This document shows, piece by piece, positions 38,227-46,070 of a DNA stretch of 64,000 nt. Position numbers and translations under genes: made by a program. The notes under the pieces were generated by a model. It was not told where the DNA came from. It did no database searches and saw nothing but the letters and a program-made list of their open reading frames with translations. The stretch's first letter is position 1. Each line of letters opens with the position of its first letter. The stretch is from an uncultured Spirochaetia bacterium (lineage in GTDB: Bacteria > Spirochaetota > Brachyspiria > Brachyspirales > Brachyspiraceae): positions 37,120-101,119 of the forward strand of contig CAMRBQ010000002.1 in NCBI GenBank assembly GCA_947040495.1, in the 5' to 3' direction.

Positions 38227-38910
38227 TTATAAACTTTCTATTTCTTTTTCACTTAGACAGGTATGTTTAGAAATTATATTAATATCAATATTATCAGCTA
38301 ACATGCTTTTTGCTATGGCTATTTTTTCTTTTTCAATACCAACTTTTTCACCTTTTTGAATCCCTTCTTCTATTCCCAGTTCTATCCCTTTTTCTTCGCC
38401 TTCAATATATCCTTCATGATATTCTTTGTAAGTTTTATCATCTTTTATTTTTTCCATTTCACCCAGTTCTTCAAAACTAGAATATTTACCCACAGCTATA
38501 ATTAAATGGTCTAGCACTTCGATTCCAAATGGCAGGCAGCTATGGTAAAGCATATTAGTTGTGAGTATATCGCTTTCGGATGGCTCTACATTTCCAGATG
38601 GATGATTATGGGCTAGTATAATTCTTCTCGATTTTAGCCCAACAGCTATATCTAATATTTCAGCCGCAGTCATTTTTACTTGATTGCCACTGCCTAATGC
38701 AACGATATATATGCAAACAATAAAGCCCGCATTGTCTATACCCATAACCCAAAAATGTTCCTTATCTCTCAATTCATATTTTTCATAATTTAGTATTTCT
38801 TTAAATATATTGTATGCCTGTTTTGAGTTTTCATATTTTTCGGGTTTTTGTTCACGCCTAGTAATTAATATAATTTCCATTCCTTTATTTTTTTGTTTAT
38901 TATCTTCCAT
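38227..38910 (-). CDS. RadC-like JAB/MPN protein with Rpn-type C-terminal tail
   Basis: 227 residues. The middle is a RadC (MPN/JAMM) domain with the metalloprotease-like motif ILAHNHPSGNVEPSESD (HxH-P-SG-x5-S-x2-D). The N-terminal helix-hairpin-helix part of chromosomal RadC is missing. The last 70 residues are unlike RadC: runs of GIELGIEEGIQKGEKVGIEKEK followed by ANSMLADN-type and LSEKEIESL, closely resembling the coiled tails of Rpn/PD-(D/E)XK transposase-related proteins. This suggests a fusion or recombination between a mobile RadC-like gene and an Rpn tail. It is flanked by two direct repeats (38189, 38968). AAGGAAT precedes the ATG. A longer upstream start is possible but would add non-family residues. 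Confidence 0.75.
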   Translation of the reverse strand: MEDNKQKNKGMEIILITRREQKPEKYENSKQAYNIFKEILNYEKYELRDKEHFWVMGIDNAGFIVCIYIVALGSGNQVKMTAAEILDIAVGLKSRRIILAHNHPSGNVEPSESDILTTNMLYHSCLPFGIEVLDHLIIAVGKYSSFEELGEMEKIKDDKTYKEYHEGYIEGEEKGIELGIEEGIQKGEKVGIEKEKIAIAKSMLADNIDINIISKHTCLSEKEIESL

Positions 38911-38967
38911 AAAACATTCCTTTATTATTAATTTTATTATTATATACGATTTTTTATTTTTTGCAGT

Positions 38968-38997
38968 ACTTTGCCTAGTTGTACATACAAATGAAAT
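38968..38997 (+). repeat. Short dispersed repeat, copy C
   Basis: ACTTTGCCTAGTTGTACATA and AAATGAAAT match copies A and B. With copy B it brackets the RadC-like gene in the same orientation. Confidence 0.5.
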
Positions 38998-39098
38998 ATA
39001 ATAATTAAATATATTTAATATTATAGAAGGTATTATAAGCATTAGAAAATTTAAACGAGCGAAGCTCTATAGCGTGCGCAGTACCGCAGTATTTTTAT

Positions 39099-39126
39099 TT
39101 GACAAAAAATGTAAACACTATATTAT
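39099..39126 (+). promoter_or_regulatory. Promoter of metY
   Basis: Consensus TTGACA, a 16-base spacer and TATTAT, 46 bases before the start codon. Confidence 0.7.
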
Positions 39127-39171
39127 TTCTATAATTATGTTAACTACTCACATAATTTAAGGAGTAAAAAA

Positions 39172-40482
39172 ATGAAACAAGAAACTATTGCATTACATGG
39201 TGGCTATGATTTTGATAAAGAAGCAAATGCATGTGCTGTGCCAATATATCAAACAGCTGCATATTTATTTAGAGATGCAGAACATGGTGCTAATCTATTT
39301 GCTCTCAAAGAAGAAGGTAATATTTATACAAGACTAGGCAACCCAACGACTTCTGTATTAGAAGAGCGAGTTCGAATGCTTGAGGGGGGCACTGCATGTG
39401 TGGCTGTTGCAACTGGGCAGGCTGCGACAACATATGCGATAATGGCTTTGGCTTCTAGTGGCGATGAAATTATATCAAGTACAAATGTATATGGCGGTAC
39501 ATATTCATTGTTTAGTCATACATTAAAAAATTATGGGATTACAACTAGGTTTGTTAGTAGTACAGACCCTAGAGAATATAAAAAATCTATAACAGAAAAA
39601 ACAAAATGTATATTTATCGAAAGTCTTCCAAATCCATCATTAACAATATTAGATTATAAAGAGATAGCCAAAATAGCAGAAGAGGCTCATATCCCTTTGA
39701 TAGTAGACAATACTGTACCAACACCATATTTACATAAACCAAAAGATTATGGTGCACATATTGTGGTTCATTCACTTACAAAATATATGGCAGGGCATGG
39801 GACGACACTTGCGGGTGCTATCGTTGATCTTGGCACATTCGATTGGAAGTCTTCAAATATAAAATCTATGACAGAGCCTGATATGGGTTATCATGGGCTT
39901 GTATTTGCTGATGCTTTTGAAAACTATAAAGATATGGGCAATAGTGCATTTGCATATAAAGTGAGGCTTGATTTATTGCGAGATATGGGTGGGGCTTTAT
40001 CTCCTATGAGTGCCTTTTTGGTTTTGATGGGTATAGAAACATTGCATTTACGTATGCCTTGTCATTCTAACAATGCCAAAAAGTTGGCTAGCTATTTGAT
40101 AAAACATCCAAAAATAAGCTGGGTAAATTATCCGGGTATTAAAGAAACAACAGATGAAAATACATATAATTTAGCAAAAGAGTATTTTAAATTAGATGAA
40201 AACAGTGAGCCTATGGTTTCTGGCTTGCTTGCATTTGGTATAAAGGGTGGTAGGCAATCTGGTGCAAAGTTTATCGATAATGTAAGTATTATAAGAAGCC
40301 TTGTAAATTTAGGCGATGCCAAGTCTATTGCTACACATCCCGCCTCAACAACACATAGCCAACTTACAGAAGAAGAGCTTAAAATGTCTGGAGTCGGTGA
40401 AGATTTGATACGCTTCTCGGTGGGGATTGAAAATATTGATGATATCATTGAAGATATTGATAATTCATTAAAGAAAGTATAA
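39172..40482 (+). CDS. metY: O-acetylhomoserine sulfhydrylase family PLP enzyme
   Basis: 436 residues, Cys/Met metabolism PLP family. It makes homocysteine from O-acetylhomoserine and sulfide, or acts as a gamma-lyase in some species. Family motifs are NPTTSVLEERVRMLEGG, ATGQAATTYAIMALA, NTVPTPYLHKPKDYGAHIVVHSLTKYMAGHGTTLAG with the PLP Lys, and the C-terminal HPASTTHSQLTEEE. The insertion between residues 225 and 260 (TFDWKSSNIKSMTEP) matches the MetY subgroup rather than MetB/MetC. GGAG lies before the ATG and a consensus promoter upstream. The direction of the reaction is not decided by sequence alone. Confidence 0.9.
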   Translation: MKQETIALHGGYDFDKEANACAVPIYQTAAYLFRDAEHGANLFALKEEGNIYTRLGNPTTSVLEERVRMLEGGTACVAVATGQAATTYAIMALASSGDEIISSTNVYGGTYSLFSHTLKNYGITTRFVSSTDPREYKKSITEKTKCIFIESLPNPSLTILDYKEIAKIAEEAHIPLIVDNTVPTPYLHKPKDYGAHIVVHSLTKYMAGHGTTLAGAIVDLGTFDWKSSNIKSMTEPDMGYHGLVFADAFENYKDMGNSAFAYKVRLDLLRDMGGALSPMSAFLVLMGIETLHLRMPCHSNNAKKLASYLIKHPKISWVNYPGIKETTDENTYNLAKEYFKLDENSEPMVSGLLAFGIKGGRQSGAKFIDNVSIIRSLVNLGDAKSIATHPASTTHSQLTEEELKMSGVGEDLIRFSVGIENIDDIIEDIDNSLKKV

Positions 40483-40526
40483 ATCTAAAATTGAAAATTA
40501 GTTTTAGAAGCTTGTTCATGAAATAA

Positions 40527-40568
40527 AAAAAAGTGTGAAGGTATTTTTATATATCCTCACACTTTTTT
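40527..40568. terminator. Bidirectional terminator between metY and the sugar ABC operon
   Basis: AAAAGTGTGAAGG and CCTCACACTTTT pair (one bulged A) with T runs on both strands, between two convergent units. Confidence 0.85.
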
Positions 40569-40621
40569 ATTGCCAAATATTTTATACCAAAACTTATATT
40601 TGATATAATGATGTTTTGATT

Positions 40622-41911
40622 CTATTTTTTAGGGATAGCATTTGGGGCATAATCGATTAACATTTTTTCCAAACTGTCTGAGGCTTCTGCTGGAGTTTGC
40701 TTGCCATAAATAACATTTTGAATATGTTCAATTATAGTATTTTGTGGTATTTCCCAATTTATATACTCAAGAACCTTACCAGTTGCAACATTTTCAGAGA
40801 GACCAAATGATTGAGTAAATCGTATATTACTTTCTACATCATTTCTTACTGAGACATCGCCATTATCAATTCCAATTTGGGCAAATTCTTTACCCGTAAA
40901 TAGTTCAACAACATCAACTGTGGCATCAAGTTTTTCTTCAGAGGCATGAGGGTTAAATACAAATCCCTTTACTTCCATATATGTACCGGGTTCACCATTT
41001 TCAGGGATAGGAATAGCGGCAACATATAAATTGCTCATAACCTCGCCTCTTGTAGGCTCTTCTTTTAGATGTCCCCATATCCAAGGGCCAACTGTAACCA
41101 TGCCAACATCGCCACCTGTGATAGCATAGTCAACCGCTTTATATCCTTGTCCTTTAAAATTTGGGTCTATAGATACGTCAAATAAATCTTTATAAAGCTG
41201 AAACACTTGTTCAAAATCAGCCTTGTCTGCTGTATATTCTGCAACTCCATCTTTAACTGTATAGATATTATCAGCAAGAGTGAAATAAAAACTCATAAAT
41301 TCCTGAAATGCTCTAACTTCTCTAAGCTGTGTTGTAAACATGAAGCCATTAATAGCTTCTTTTTCTCGTATAGTTTTTGCGGTGGATATAAGTTCATCCC
41401 AAGTTTTAGGAACAGTAAGTCCATGTTTATCAAGTACATCTTTTCTATAAACAAGTAGTCGTACATTAAAGTAATTTGGAAATCCATAGAGTTTTCCATC
41501 TAATGTGAGAGCCTCAGCAAGCCCGGGTTTTAAAACTTTTTTTAATTCGCTTGTTTCAAAAATGTCATTGACAGGTCTTGCAAGTCCAGCTGATATATAG
41601 CTATAAACTTGTTCAAGTGTCCCTTCAAGTACATCAGGTCTACCACTTTTGCCTTGTAGCAAATACATCTGTGAACGCTCCAAATATAAAGCAGGACCAG
41701 CATCTGTTGAAATAGGGAGTTCCAATATATTTTCTTCATAAGCTTTCTCTAAAACCTCTTGTTTTTCAGCATATGTTGCAAGATGTGGTGCGAGGTGTTC
41801 CGACCATTGAATAACTTCAGCCATGCTTTTTTCTTTCTTTTTATCACCCGAACAGCCTATTGCTATTGAAATAAGCACAATAGCAAGTAAGTAAACAAAT
41901 ATTTTTTTCAT
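40622..41911 (-). CDS. Sugar ABC transporter substrate-binding lipoprotein (MalE-like)
   Basis: 429 residues. Lipoprotein signal with LISIAIGCSG; lipidated Cys22 by this start. The body follows family 1 extracellular solute-binding proteins: PKTWDELISTAKTIREKEAINGFM, GDVGMVTVGPWIWGHLKEEP, AAIPIPENGEPGTYMEVKGFV. The ATG at 41911 has GGAGA 10 bases upstream; a TTG six bases further is less good. It is the third gene of an operon after two permeases. The substrate is probably a di- or oligosaccharide such as a malto-oligosaccharide, an inference from family and the nearby glycogen genes. Confidence 0.85.
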   Translation of the reverse strand: MKKIFVYLLAIVLISIAIGCSGDKKKEKSMAEVIQWSEHLAPHLATYAEKQEVLEKAYEENILELPISTDAGPALYLERSQMYLLQGKSGRPDVLEGTLEQVYSYISAGLARPVNDIFETSELKKVLKPGLAEALTLDGKLYGFPNYFNVRLLVYRKDVLDKHGLTVPKTWDELISTAKTIREKEAINGFMFTTQLREVRAFQEFMSFYFTLADNIYTVKDGVAEYTADKADFEQVFQLYKDLFDVSIDPNFKGQGYKAVDYAITGGDVGMVTVGPWIWGHLKEEPTRGEVMSNLYVAAIPIPENGEPGTYMEVKGFVFNPHASEEKLDATVDVVELFTGKEFAQIGIDNGDVSVRNDVESNIRFTQSFGLSENVATGKVLEYINWEIPQNTIIEHIQNVIYGKQTPAEASDSLEKMLIDYAPNAIPKK

Positions 41912-41973
41912 ATACAATAATCTCCTTAAATTTAAATTCTATATATTATGTAATAATAAAATTACAAATAATA

Positions 41974-42816
41974 TTAACCCTTTACAGCACCGCTAGTAAG
42001 ACCAGATACAACCTGCTTTTGTAATAAAGCAAATATTAATATAGTTGGTGTAATACTTATAACAGTTGCTGCGTTAATAATACCCCATTTAACTTGTTGT
42101 GAAGAGAAGTATCTCGCAAGACCTAGAGGTAATGTCTGTGTGTTGATACTGGTAGAAATAACAGAGGCATAGAGATAATCTCCCCAAGAAATCATAAAAG
42201 CATAGAAAGCGGCAACAGCAATTCCGGGGGCTGCAAGTGGTAAAATCACATGCCTTATAATTCCAATTATACCAAGCCCATCGATACGAGCTGATTCGTC
42301 AAGGTCTTTGGGTATAGAATCTATATAGCCCTTCATCATAAATATGGCGAATGGTAATGCCCCTATAATATGCCCCAAGGCTATACCAATTATAGAGTTT
42401 GTAAGATTTAGTTTGTAGAAAAATGAAAATACAGAAAGAAGTACTAAAACACTAGGAAACATTTGTGAAGAAAGCATAGTAAATAATAAAGCATTCCTAG
42501 CCTTCATTCTATAACGTGATAATACATATGAGCCCGCAAGACCGATAACCAAAACTATAGCCACTACTAAAATAGCTATCCTAAAAGAGTTCCATGTGTA
42601 TATTGGAAAGAATGGTCCATGTTCTCCTACAAATAGGGTGTTCTTATAATTTAAAAGTGTAAGCCCATCTGGATTTGAGAATATCTTGCCTGAAAAAAGT
42701 GCCGTGTCTACTCTAAATGATGAATAAAATATCCATATTACGGGAGCAAAAAAAACAAAGTAAAAACTAAGTAGGGCTATGTATTGTAAAAAGCGTAAAA
42801 ATTTATTTACTTTCAT
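41974..42816 (-). CDS. Sugar ABC transporter permease (MalG-like)
   Basis: 280 residues, six membrane helices. The EAA loop that contacts the ATPase is DESARIDGLGIIGIIRHVILPLAAPG (conserved EAA---G---------I-LP). The C-terminal ALLQKQVVSGLTSGAVKG is the typical MalG tail that enters the ATPase dimer. It starts 8 bases after the malF-like gene ends and stops 62 bases before the binding protein gene. Confidence 0.9.
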   Translation of the reverse strand: MKVNKFLRFLQYIALLSFYFVFFAPVIWIFYSSFRVDTALFSGKIFSNPDGLTLLNYKNTLFVGEHGPFFPIYTWNSFRIAILVVAIVLVIGLAGSYVLSRYRMKARNALLFTMLSSQMFPSVLVLLSVFSFFYKLNLTNSIIGIALGHIIGALPFAIFMMKGYIDSIPKDLDESARIDGLGIIGIIRHVILPLAAPGIAVAAFYAFMISWGDYLYASVISTSINTQTLPLGLARYFSSQQVKWGIINAATVISITPTILIFALLQKQVVSGLTSGAVKG

Positions 42817-42824
42817 AATAATAT

Positions 42825-43721
42825 TTAATCCTTATTTGAAAAATATATAGATATAAGTGCTATTGGGATAAGCATTAAAAACATCATAATGGCACTCGCT
42901 GTACCAACACCAAATTGTAGCTTAGACCAAACTATATTATATGTATTTACAGCAAGCATATTTGTAACACCAATAGGCCCACCACCTGTAGATAAAAGTA
43001 TTATATCTATATTGTTGTATGTGAACATAATATGCAAAAGTATAACAATTATTGATTGCTTTTTTATAAGTGGGAGTTTTATTTTAAAGAGTGTATTAAA
43101 AAATGAAGACCCATCTATTGAAGCCGCTTCATATAATTCACTTGGAATGCCTTTGAGCCCTGCATATAAGACAATGCCATAGAAAGGCACATTACGCCAT
43201 ATATGTATAATAGATACCGCAGGTAATGCAAGGTCAGGGTCGCCAAACCAATATTTTACTAATTGATGTTGCCCTATTGCCTCAAAAAATATATTGAGAA
43301 GTCCATATTCAGGCTGGAATATCCAATTAAATACCAATACAGTCGCAGCAACAGGTAATACCCATGGTACCATAGCAAAATTTCTTAGACCACTTGTATA
43401 GGGCAAATCTAATGATAATAGTAATGCAAAAGTTAGCCCGAGAATATATTGTATAGAAACTATAATAGCAACAAAAATAAAAGTTCTAGCAATAATAGCA
43501 AAAAAATCTGTGTTAAAAAACAGCTCTTTAAAATTATCTAGCCCAACAAATGTTGCATTTGGATTAAAAACTGAAAAATTTGTAAATGCATCTAGCATTC
43601 TAGTGAGTACAGGATAAAAAAGGAAGACCGTATATATAAGCATAACAGGGAATATTAATAGATAGGCAAATGCTTTTTCTTGCTTCTCATAATTAAATTT
43701 TTTTAATTTATTTTTATTCAT
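42825..43721 (-). CDS. Sugar ABC transporter permease (MalF-like)
   Basis: 298 residues, six membrane helices, first gene of the operon. The EAA loop is YEAASIDGSSFFNTLFKIKLPLIKK. FNPNATFVGLDNFKELF is the usual N-terminal periplasmic signature of MalF/UgpA-type permeases. No ATPase gene lies in the operon; a shared MsmK-type ATPase encoded elsewhere is common for such systems. A G-rich sequence (GGGGGGAG) precedes the start at unusual distance of about 13 bases. Confidence 0.9.
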   Translation of the reverse strand: MNKNKLKKFNYEKQEKAFAYLLIFPVMLIYTVFLFYPVLTRMLDAFTNFSVFNPNATFVGLDNFKELFFNTDFFAIIARTFIFVAIIVSIQYILGLTFALLLSLDLPYTSGLRNFAMVPWVLPVAATVLVFNWIFQPEYGLLNIFFEAIGQHQLVKYWFGDPDLALPAVSIIHIWRNVPFYGIVLYAGLKGIPSELYEAASIDGSSFFNTLFKIKLPLIKKQSIIVILLHIMFTYNNIDIILLSTGGGPIGVTNMLAVNTYNIVWSKLQFGVGTASAIMMFLMLIPIALISIYFSNKD

Positions 43722-43773
43722 ATTGACAATTTTTCTCCCCCCATGTCAAAAAATTATATAATAACACTAGGTT

Positions 43774-43802
43774 AGGATAGTAAATTTTTTTTATATTGTC
43801 AA
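43774..43802 (-). promoter_or_regulatory. Promoter of the sugar ABC operon
   Basis: On the minus strand TTGACA (43802-43797), a 17-base spacer and TATCCT (43779-43774), 53 bases before the malF-like start. It is divergent from the rplI promoter. Confidence 0.7.
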
Positions 43803-43845
43803 ATATTTTTGTATTTTTTTGTCAATACTAAATCTTAAATTATGG

Positions 43846-43874
43846 TTGCGAATAATATTTTTTTATGTTATGAT
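43846..43874 (+). promoter_or_regulatory. Promoter of rplI-dnaB
   Basis: TTGCGA, a 17-base spacer and TATGAT, 65 bases before rplI. Confidence 0.7.
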
Positions 43875-43939
43875 GTAGGCTATTATTTTTAATTGATAAA
43901 TATAGTATTTAATAAGTTATTATAGAGAGGAATGGAATT

Positions 43940-44488
43940 ATGGAAATAATTTTACAAAAAGATTATACATCATTAGGTTATGAGGGAGATATATGCAAAG
44001 TGAAGGATGGTTATGCACGTAACTACCTTATCCCAAAAAAAATAGCAGTTGAAAAAACAAGAGCTGCTTTAAATACACTTACCCTTATGCAAAAAAGTAT
44101 TGAGAAAAAAAGAGCTAAGCGTAAACTCAATGCTATAGAATTAAAAGAAAAAATGAATGACATATCTATTGAATTAAAGATGAAGGTTGCTGATAATCAT
44201 AAACTTTATGGTTCTGTAACTCAACAAACAATCTTAGATGCATTAAAAGAACAAGGTATCGAAGTACATAAAAAAGATATACATCTTGAAAAACATATAA
44301 AAGATTTGGGTAAATATACTGTAGAAGTTAAATTATATCATGATGTAATTGCTCCAATCAATGTATTTGTTACAAATATTGATGGTGAGATTGAAGTTGT
44401 TGCTGAAAAAACAGAAGAAGTAGCTATAGAAATTACTCCTGTTGTTGGAACAGTAGAATCTACTGAAGCAGAAATAAAAGAAGATTAG
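43940..44488 (+). CDS. rplI: 50S ribosomal protein L9
   Basis: 182 residues; usual length is about 149. The N-terminal RNA-binding domain reads MEIILQKDYTSLGYEGDICKVKDGYARNYLIPKKIA, the L9 signature. The long central helix and C-terminal domain end by about residue 150, and an acidic tail rich in Glu, Val and Ile extends beyond the usual end. The start has GAGAGGA upstream. dnaB follows 31 bases later, an arrangement common in bacteria. rpsF, ssb and rpsR, often upstream, are absent. Confidence 0.95.
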   Translation: MEIILQKDYTSLGYEGDICKVKDGYARNYLIPKKIAVEKTRAALNTLTLMQKSIEKKRAKRKLNAIELKEKMNDISIELKMKVADNHKLYGSVTQQTILDALKEQGIEVHKKDIHLEKHIKDLGKYTVEVKLYHDVIAPINVFVTNIDGEIEVVAEKTEEVAIEITPVVGTVESTEAEIKED

Positions 44489-44519
44489 TTTTTATTATAA
44501 TTCATAACTGGTATTATCT

Positions 44520-45920
44520 GTGAACAATAAGATACCCCCGCATTCTATAGAGTCTGAAGAGGCTCTACTTGGTGCTATGCTACAGTCTTCCGAGGCTATA
44601 GCTGTATCTCTATCTAAAATTAGAGAAGATGATTTCTACTTAGAAAGAAATAGAGTATTCTATGGTGCTATCATTGCGATGTATAATCGTGGTTTAGCTA
44701 TCAATACTGAAACGGCTTTACGCTATCTAAAAGAAAATAATATCTTTGATAGGGTTATACAAAATGATGCGGATTATCTACTTAGAGTAATAGATTCTAG
44801 CCCATTCCCTCAAAATGCCAAATATTATGCTGAAATTGTATCTGAAAAATCTTTGCTACGAGATTTAATAAGAGTATCACAAGAAATACAAGAAGATGCC
44901 TACAATGCAACCGATGATGGTGCAAAAGATAGTGCAGATTTTGCCGAAAAAAAAATATTCTCTATAACACAAAGACGATTAGATAGTGATTTTATAGAAC
45001 TACATACATTGCTTATCGATACATTAGATGCAGTGGATGCAAGGCGTAAACAGGTAGGCTCTATTAGTGGGGTTCCTTCGGGCTTTCATGGACTTGATAA
45101 TATTACAAATGGATTTCAGCCATCCGACCTCATAATACTAGCTGCTAGACCTTCTGTTGGTAAAACAAGTTTTGCTTTAAATGTTGTTGAAAACATCGTT
45201 ACATCCCAAGTTTCGGAAGATTATGGTATAGGTATTTTTTCTTTAGAAATGAGTAAAATACAAATAGCAGAAAGGCTTATTGCAAGCAAATCACGTGTCG
45301 AACTTGAAAAAATCAGAAAAGGTGATGTAAGAGGCAAGGAATGGGATAAACTGGGTACAACACTCAATCTTCTATATAAAGCTAATATCCTTGTCGATGA
45401 TTCTAGCCAGCTTACGATTATGGAGCTACGGGGTAAAGCAAGGCAGATGAAGCATAAATTTAAAGAAATATCACGAAGAAGAAATAAAGATATAGATTTA
45501 AAATTTATAGTTGTCGATTATCTTCAATTATTAAGCGGCGGTGCAAATACCAAGCGAAGTGGAACAAGGGAGCAAGAGGTTGCTGAAATATCGAGAGGGC
45601 TCAAAGCACTTGCTAAAGAATTAAATGTACCTGTATTGTCTTTGGCTCAGCTATCTCGTGCTGTTGAATCTAGACAAGGCGATGGTAGACCTAGGTTATC
45701 TGACTTAAGAGAATCAGGCTCTATCGAACAAGATGCAGATATTGTTATGTTTTTACATAGATTTACTAAAGAGAAAGAGGGTGAAAAGGTCAATGAAGCC
45801 GAAAATCAAATAGAAATTGTCATTGCTAAACATAGAAATGGTAGACTCGATAATATAAAACTTGATTTTTTACCACAATATACATGTTTTCAAAATTTAA
45901 AAGTTGTAGAAGGTCTCTAA
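44520..45920 (+). CDS. dnaB: Replicative DNA helicase DnaB
   Basis: 466 residues, hexameric helicase at the replication fork. The N-terminal domain starts PPHSIESEEALLGAMLQ. The RecA-like core has Walker A ARPSVGKTSFALN, SLEMSKIQIAERLIA, the Walker B DYLQLLSG and the C-terminal QLSRAVESRQGDGRPRLSDLRESGSIEQDAD, all typical. Translation begins with GTG at 44520; no strong ribosome site is seen, so coupling to rplI is likely. No intein is present at the usual insertion sites. Confidence 0.95.
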   Translation: MNNKIPPHSIESEEALLGAMLQSSEAIAVSLSKIREDDFYLERNRVFYGAIIAMYNRGLAINTETALRYLKENNIFDRVIQNDADYLLRVIDSSPFPQNAKYYAEIVSEKSLLRDLIRVSQEIQEDAYNATDDGAKDSADFAEKKIFSITQRRLDSDFIELHTLLIDTLDAVDARRKQVGSISGVPSGFHGLDNITNGFQPSDLIILAARPSVGKTSFALNVVENIVTSQVSEDYGIGIFSLEMSKIQIAERLIASKSRVELEKIRKGDVRGKEWDKLGTTLNLLYKANILVDDSSQLTIMELRGKARQMKHKFKEISRRRNKDIDLKFIVVDYLQLLSGGANTKRSGTREQEVAEISRGLKALAKELNVPVLSLAQLSRAVESRQGDGRPRLSDLRESGSIEQDADIVMFLHRFTKEKEGEKVNEAENQIEIVIAKHRNGRLDNIKLDFLPQYTCFQNLKVVEGL

Positions 45921-46070
45921 TATAAAATTATAGATGAAAATTTCAAATTTCATTTGCTTTTATTGTTATAAAAATGTAATATTTGTTTTGTTTTGTACGA
46001 TAATGAACAGAACTATTGTATAAAATAGTGTTTTTGAAAAATTGATAAAAAATCAGAAGGGGTTATATGT

